Below are positions 6,012 through 7,242 of a DNA stretch of 7,242 nucleotides, one piece after another. The notes beneath the pieces were generated by a model. The model was not told where the DNA came from. It made no database searches and was given only the letters and a program-made list of their open reading frames with translations. Made by a program: the position numbers and the translations under genes. Source of the stretch: Avichristensenella sp031550095 (GTDB taxonomy: Bacteria > Bacillota > Clostridia > Christensenellales > Aristaeellaceae); assembly GCA_031550095.1 (NCBI GenBank), contig JAVBOX010000103.1, forward strand, positions 1 through 7,242, read 5' to 3'. Within the stretch, counting starts at the first letter, position 1; each line of letters starts with the position of its first letter.

Positions 6012-6051
6012 CATAGCTTTCATCATGACGCGGACAGGGGGGAAAGCTATG
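6012..6051 (+). promoter_or_regulatory. Hairpin sequestering the start codon of the next gene
   Basis: CATAGCTTTC (6012-6021) is a perfect 10-nt complement of GAAAGCTATG (6042-6051), whose last three bases are the chosen ATG. The 20-nt loop contains the G-rich ribosome binding site (6036-6041). In RNA this would bury the start codon while displaying the ribosome binding site. As DNA it is an inverted repeat that could be a protein operator. Which of the two applies depends on where transcription starts; no convincing promoter was seen between 5948 and 6011. Confidence 0.5.
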
Positions 6052-6477
6052 GCAAAGGATATGATGTCTTCCGTCCGGCGAAGCGGAACAAAAAGCCAGA
6101 CATCGCTGGGCTCCGTCCTGGCCATCGCCCGGGGCCTTTTGGCATCTTTGGCGGTGACTGTGCTCGGTGTGGTGCTTTTTGCGCTGATGATCAAGTGGCT
6201 GAACCTATCGGATACGGTGATCTCAGTGATGAACCAGGCGCTAAAGCTGATGGCAATCTTCATTGGCACTCGGGCGGCGGTAGGGCGGGGAGGATCTGGA
6301 GGCGTGATGAAAGGCGCGCTGGTTGGGTTGCTCTATATGGTGCTGGGCGTGCTGGGCTACGCATTCCTGAGCGGAATGACGCTGACGCCCATGGCGTATC
6401 TGGCGGATCTGGGCATGGGCGTAGCTGCTGGCGGCTTGTGCGGAATCATCATGGCGAACCTGAAACCGGCGAAGTAA
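6049..6477 (+). CDS. Small four-helix membrane protein, YrzE/TIGR04086-like
   Basis: 142-residue hydrophobic protein of unknown function. Four membrane segments are apparent: about 22-48, 55-75, 86-107 and 117-136, with a basic N-terminus (RRSGTKSQ) and a Gly-rich loop GRGGSGGVMKGALVGLLY (79-96) before the third helix. Size, topology, that Gly-rich turn and the position right after yajC agree with the uncharacterised TIGR04086 family, which I associate with yajC neighbourhoods in Bacillota (B. subtilis YrzE). This is recognition from memory, not a search. An in-frame ATG exists at 6025 but has no ribosome binding site; the ATG at 6049 follows GGGGGGAAAG at good spacing and is preferred. A third ATG at 6061 is possible. 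A terminator and a start-codon hairpin lie upstream, suggesting expression separate from or conditional on yajC. Confidence 0.8.
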   Translation: MAKDMMSSVRRSGTKSQTSLGSVLAIARGLLASLAVTVLGVVLFALMIKWLNLSDTVISVMNQALKLMAIFIGTRAAVGRGGSGGVMKGALVGLLYMVLGVLGYAFLSGMTLTPMAYLADLGMGVAAGGLCGIIMANLKPAK

Positions 6478-6500
6478 GCGAAGCCCCAAAACCAACATTC

Positions 6501-6538
6501 CCGCGAAAATTGCGGCAAAAAACACGAGGGAACCGCAA
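6501..6538 (+). other. Overlapping short inverted repeats upstream of the recJ-leader promoter
   Basis: TTGCGG (6510-6515) can pair with CCGC-AA at 6501-6507 (one bulged G) or with CCGCAA at 6533-6538, so two small hairpins exclude each other. No U-tract follows, so this is not a standard terminator for the upstream gene. Adenine runs at 6516-6521, 6537-6540 and 6545-6548 lead into the promoter at 6551 and could act as an UP element. Otherwise 6478-6550 holds nothing recognised. Confidence 0.3.
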
Positions 6539-6550
6539 AAGAGCAAAATC

Positions 6551-6579
6551 TTGACGTGATGATTGCAAAAGTGTATAAT
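6551..6579 (+). promoter_or_regulatory. Near-consensus sigma-A promoter of the recJ leader unit
   Basis: TTGACG (6551-6556, 5/6) and TATAAT (6574-6579, 6/6) with an optimal 17-nt spacer, the strongest promoter in the window, preceded by A-runs resembling an UP element. Predicted +1 lies at 6586-6589, inside a palindrome. It is 250 nt upstream of the recJ ATG and 170 nt upstream of a terminator. Confidence 0.85.
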
Positions 6580-6602
6580 CTTCCTTTAGGAACTAAGGGA
6601 AG
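6580..6602 (+). promoter_or_regulatory. Operator-like palindrome over the predicted transcription start
   Basis: CTTCCTTTAG (6580-6589) and CTAAGGGAAG (6593-6602) form a 10-bp inverted repeat with one mismatch as DNA (a G-U as RNA) around a GAA centre. It begins right after the -10 box and covers the predicted +1, the usual place for a repressor operator. A transcript starting at 6586 or later would hold only part of the left arm, so a DNA-binding role is likelier than an RNA hairpin. The regulator is unknown. Confidence 0.5.
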
Positions 6603-6614
6603 GAAAGTTGATTC

Positions 6615-6704
6615 ATGCGGGATGCGCACTTCATACTTCGAAATTCTTCGGCGCACAAAGGCGTTTGTTTCCGTATGATTACAAAGCGTATGATTGCTGC
6701 GTAA
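6615..6704 (+). CDS. 29-codon ORF in the recJ leader (possible leader peptide)
   Basis: ATG to TAA, 29 residues: MRDAHFILRNSSAHKG, then VCFRMITKRMIAA. GGGAAGGAAAG just upstream (6597-6607) is purine-rich enough to be a ribosome binding site, and a strong promoter precedes it. The peptide is basic, has one Cys, no membrane helix and no codon run that would suggest amino-acid attenuation. An RMI repeat comes from the duplicated CGTATGATT. The start codon lies in a proposed stem, and the stop falls 9 nt before the terminator. It may be a translated leader peptide coupled to termination or simply a chance ORF in a structured RNA. No homologue recognised. Confidence 0.22.
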   Translation: MRDAHFILRNSSAHKGVCFRMITKRMIAA

Positions 6705-6713
6705 ATGAAATAT

Positions 6714-6758
6714 CGCAAGAGCCTTTCCCATCGAGCAGGAAGGGCTCTTGCGTTTCTT
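6714..6758 (+). terminator. Strong Rho-independent terminator between the leader ORF and recJ
   Basis: A 15-bp stem, 6714-6728 with 6738-6752 (CGCAAGAGCC pairing with GGCTCTTGCG, then five more pairs including one G-U), a 9-nt loop (6729-6737), and a short U-rich tract TTTCTT (6753-6758). The U-tract is modest, so read-through to recJ is conceivable. The purine tracts GGGAAGG and GGAAAG near the leader's 5' end (6597-6607) are complementary to CCTTTCCC (6722-6729) in the left arm and could provide antitermination; that is speculative. Confidence 0.85.
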
Positions 6759-6828
6759 AAGCCGCTGCGGGCGATCAATGCCGAAAGCCCTCATTGGCGT
6801 TCTTTTCCCTGTTGAAAGGAGCAACCGG

Positions 6829-7242
6829 ATGCTGCGCTTAATCTCACGCCTGACCAGCGACACGCCTCAACCTTTGATTGACGCGGGGCTGCCATCCCAG
6901 CTTGCCCGCGTGCTGTGGGCAAGAGGGGTGCGTTCGGCGGAAGAAGCGCAAGCGTTTCTCCATCCGGACTTATTGGCGCTTCACGATCCTTTTTTACTCC
7001 GGGATATGGACAAGGCGGTTTCGCGAATTCGAAAGGCCGTTGAGTCAGGGGAGAATATCGTCATTTACGGCGATTATGATGTGGACGGGGTGTGCGCCTC
7101 GACCATCCTTGTGGAGGTATTGAGGGCCAAGGGAGCGTTTGTGGACTGGTATATTCCTTCCCGGCACAAAGAAGGCTATGGCTTAAATGAGGATGCGGTT
7201 CAGGCAATTGCTTCCCGGGCAAGCCTGATGGTGACCGTGGAC
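6829..7242 (+). CDS. recJ: Single-stranded-DNA-specific exonuclease RecJ (3'-truncated)
   Basis: First 138 residues of RecJ; the frame is open at the window end, and full-length proteins have roughly 560-800 residues. RecJ degrades single-stranded DNA 5' to 3' in recombination and in base-excision and mismatch repair. Seen are the N-terminal helical lead-in (ARGVRSAEEAQAFLHPDL, ~31-48, then LHDPFLLRDMDKAV), DHH motif I IVIYGDYDVDGVCAS (77-91, metal ligands D82, D84, D86), the conserved IPSRHKEGYGLNEDAV (109-124), and the beginning of motif II at VTVD (D138) where the window stops. The DHH triad and the C-terminal DHHA1 and OB domains lie outside. ATG at 6829 is preceded by AAAGGAG with 7-nt spacing. 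Expression probably depends on read-through of the terminator at 6714-6758 or an unrecognised promoter in 6759-6820. Confidence 0.95.
   Translation, partial: MLRLISRLTSDTPQPLIDAGLPSQLARVLWARGVRSAEEAQAFLHPDLLALHDPFLLRDMDKAVSRIRKAVESGENIVIYGDYDVDGVCASTILVEVLRAKGAFVDWYIPSRHKEGYGLNEDAVQAIASRASLMVTVD

Larger units (their letters stand above)
6586..6758 (+). ncRNA. Candidate small RNA or recJ leader RNA
   Basis: About 173 nt from the predicted start to the end of the terminator U-tract. Hand folding gives TCATGCGG (6613-6620) pairing with CCGTATGA (6671-6678); inside it TGCGC (6623-6627) pairs with GCGCA (6651-6655) and CGAA/TTCG (6639-6642/6647-6650) caps an arm; a 15-bp terminator ends the unit. 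A second copy of CGTATGATT (6687-6695) offers an alternative partner for the first stem. It resembles no RNA family I can name: 6S, SRP, tmRNA and T-box features were not found. It may be an independent small RNA or a conditional leader of recJ, whose start lies 71 nt past the U-tract with no obvious promoter of its own. Confidence 0.4.

Noticed and set aside
5990..6016. Direct repeat CGCATAG at 5990-5996 and 6010-6016 as a regulator site
   Set aside because: Seven-base repeats two helical turns apart are easily found by chance, and no promoter was identified next to them.
6615..6704. 29-codon ORF as a SCIFF/ranthipeptide precursor
   Set aside because: It has only one cysteine, and no radical-SAM maturase gene follows.
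6760..6828. preQ1 or another known riboswitch directly upstream of recJ
   Set aside because: Short complementary pieces (GGGC/GCCC, CAATG/CATTG) exist, but no conserved aptamer sequence was recognised, and recJ is not a usual target.
6357..6863. 168-codon minus-strand open frame across the end of the membrane-protein gene and the recJ spacer
   Set aside because: It runs antisense over a real gene, a promoter, a palindrome and a terminator. The product is Arg/Phe-rich without domain character, and it has no ribosome binding site.
1..7242. CRISPR arrays, insertion sequences, tRNA or rRNA genes, prophage genes
   Set aside because: No spaced repeat series, transposase or integrase frame, terminal inverted repeats, cloverleaf or rRNA-like sequence was seen on either strand.

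Overview
The window reads as a chromosomal housekeeping segment from a moderately GC-rich member of the Bacillota, most likely a clostridial lineage. This rests on gene order and protein resemblance: ruvA-ruvB-queA, tgt-yajC, a small YrzE/TIGR04086-like membrane protein and recJ lie in the same relative order as the ruvA-to-recJ region of Bacillus subtilis and many clostridia. Species cannot be named from the sequence alone. Both ends are cut: ruvA lacks its N-terminal third and recJ lacks everything after residue 138.

Layout. Positions 1-2471 (+) hold the 3' part of ruvA, then ruvB (3-nt gap), then queA (its GTG start overlaps the ruvB stop), a tightly coupled operon. After a short spacer with two 20-bp tandem repeats comes a two-gene ABC exporter on the opposite strand (permease 2551-3249, ATPase 3246-4109), convergent with queA and divergent from tgt. 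It therefore splits the usual queA-tgt neighbourhood. tgt (4196-5320) and yajC (5412-5810) follow on +, each with a recognisable promoter. A 238-nt spacer full of RNA structure separates yajC from the small membrane protein gene (6049-6477). A second structured spacer (6478-6828) holds a near-consensus promoter, a palindrome over the predicted start site, a 29-codon ORF and a strong terminator, all upstream of recJ (6829 to the edge).

Functionally, RuvA/RuvB form the Holliday-junction branch-migration motor and RecJ is a 5'-3' single-strand exonuclease, so recombination and repair flank the window. Tgt and QueA are consecutive enzymes of queuosine tRNA modification (preQ1 insertion, then epoxyqueuosine formation). 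YajC is an accessory subunit of the Sec translocase. The ABC pair looks like an exporter of unknown substrate.

The proteins are ordinary; the interest lies in the control regions. The tgt and ABC promoters have superimposed -35 boxes, and tgt seems to be transcribed as a leaderless mRNA. The yajC 3' spacer can be drawn as three competing hairpins (upstream stem, antiterminator, terminator), the layout of an attenuator, and a further hairpin buries the start codon of the next gene. The recJ leader is a compact promoter-to-terminator unit that may be a small RNA or an attenuator. All structures were drawn by hand without energy calculation or alignment and are hypotheses.
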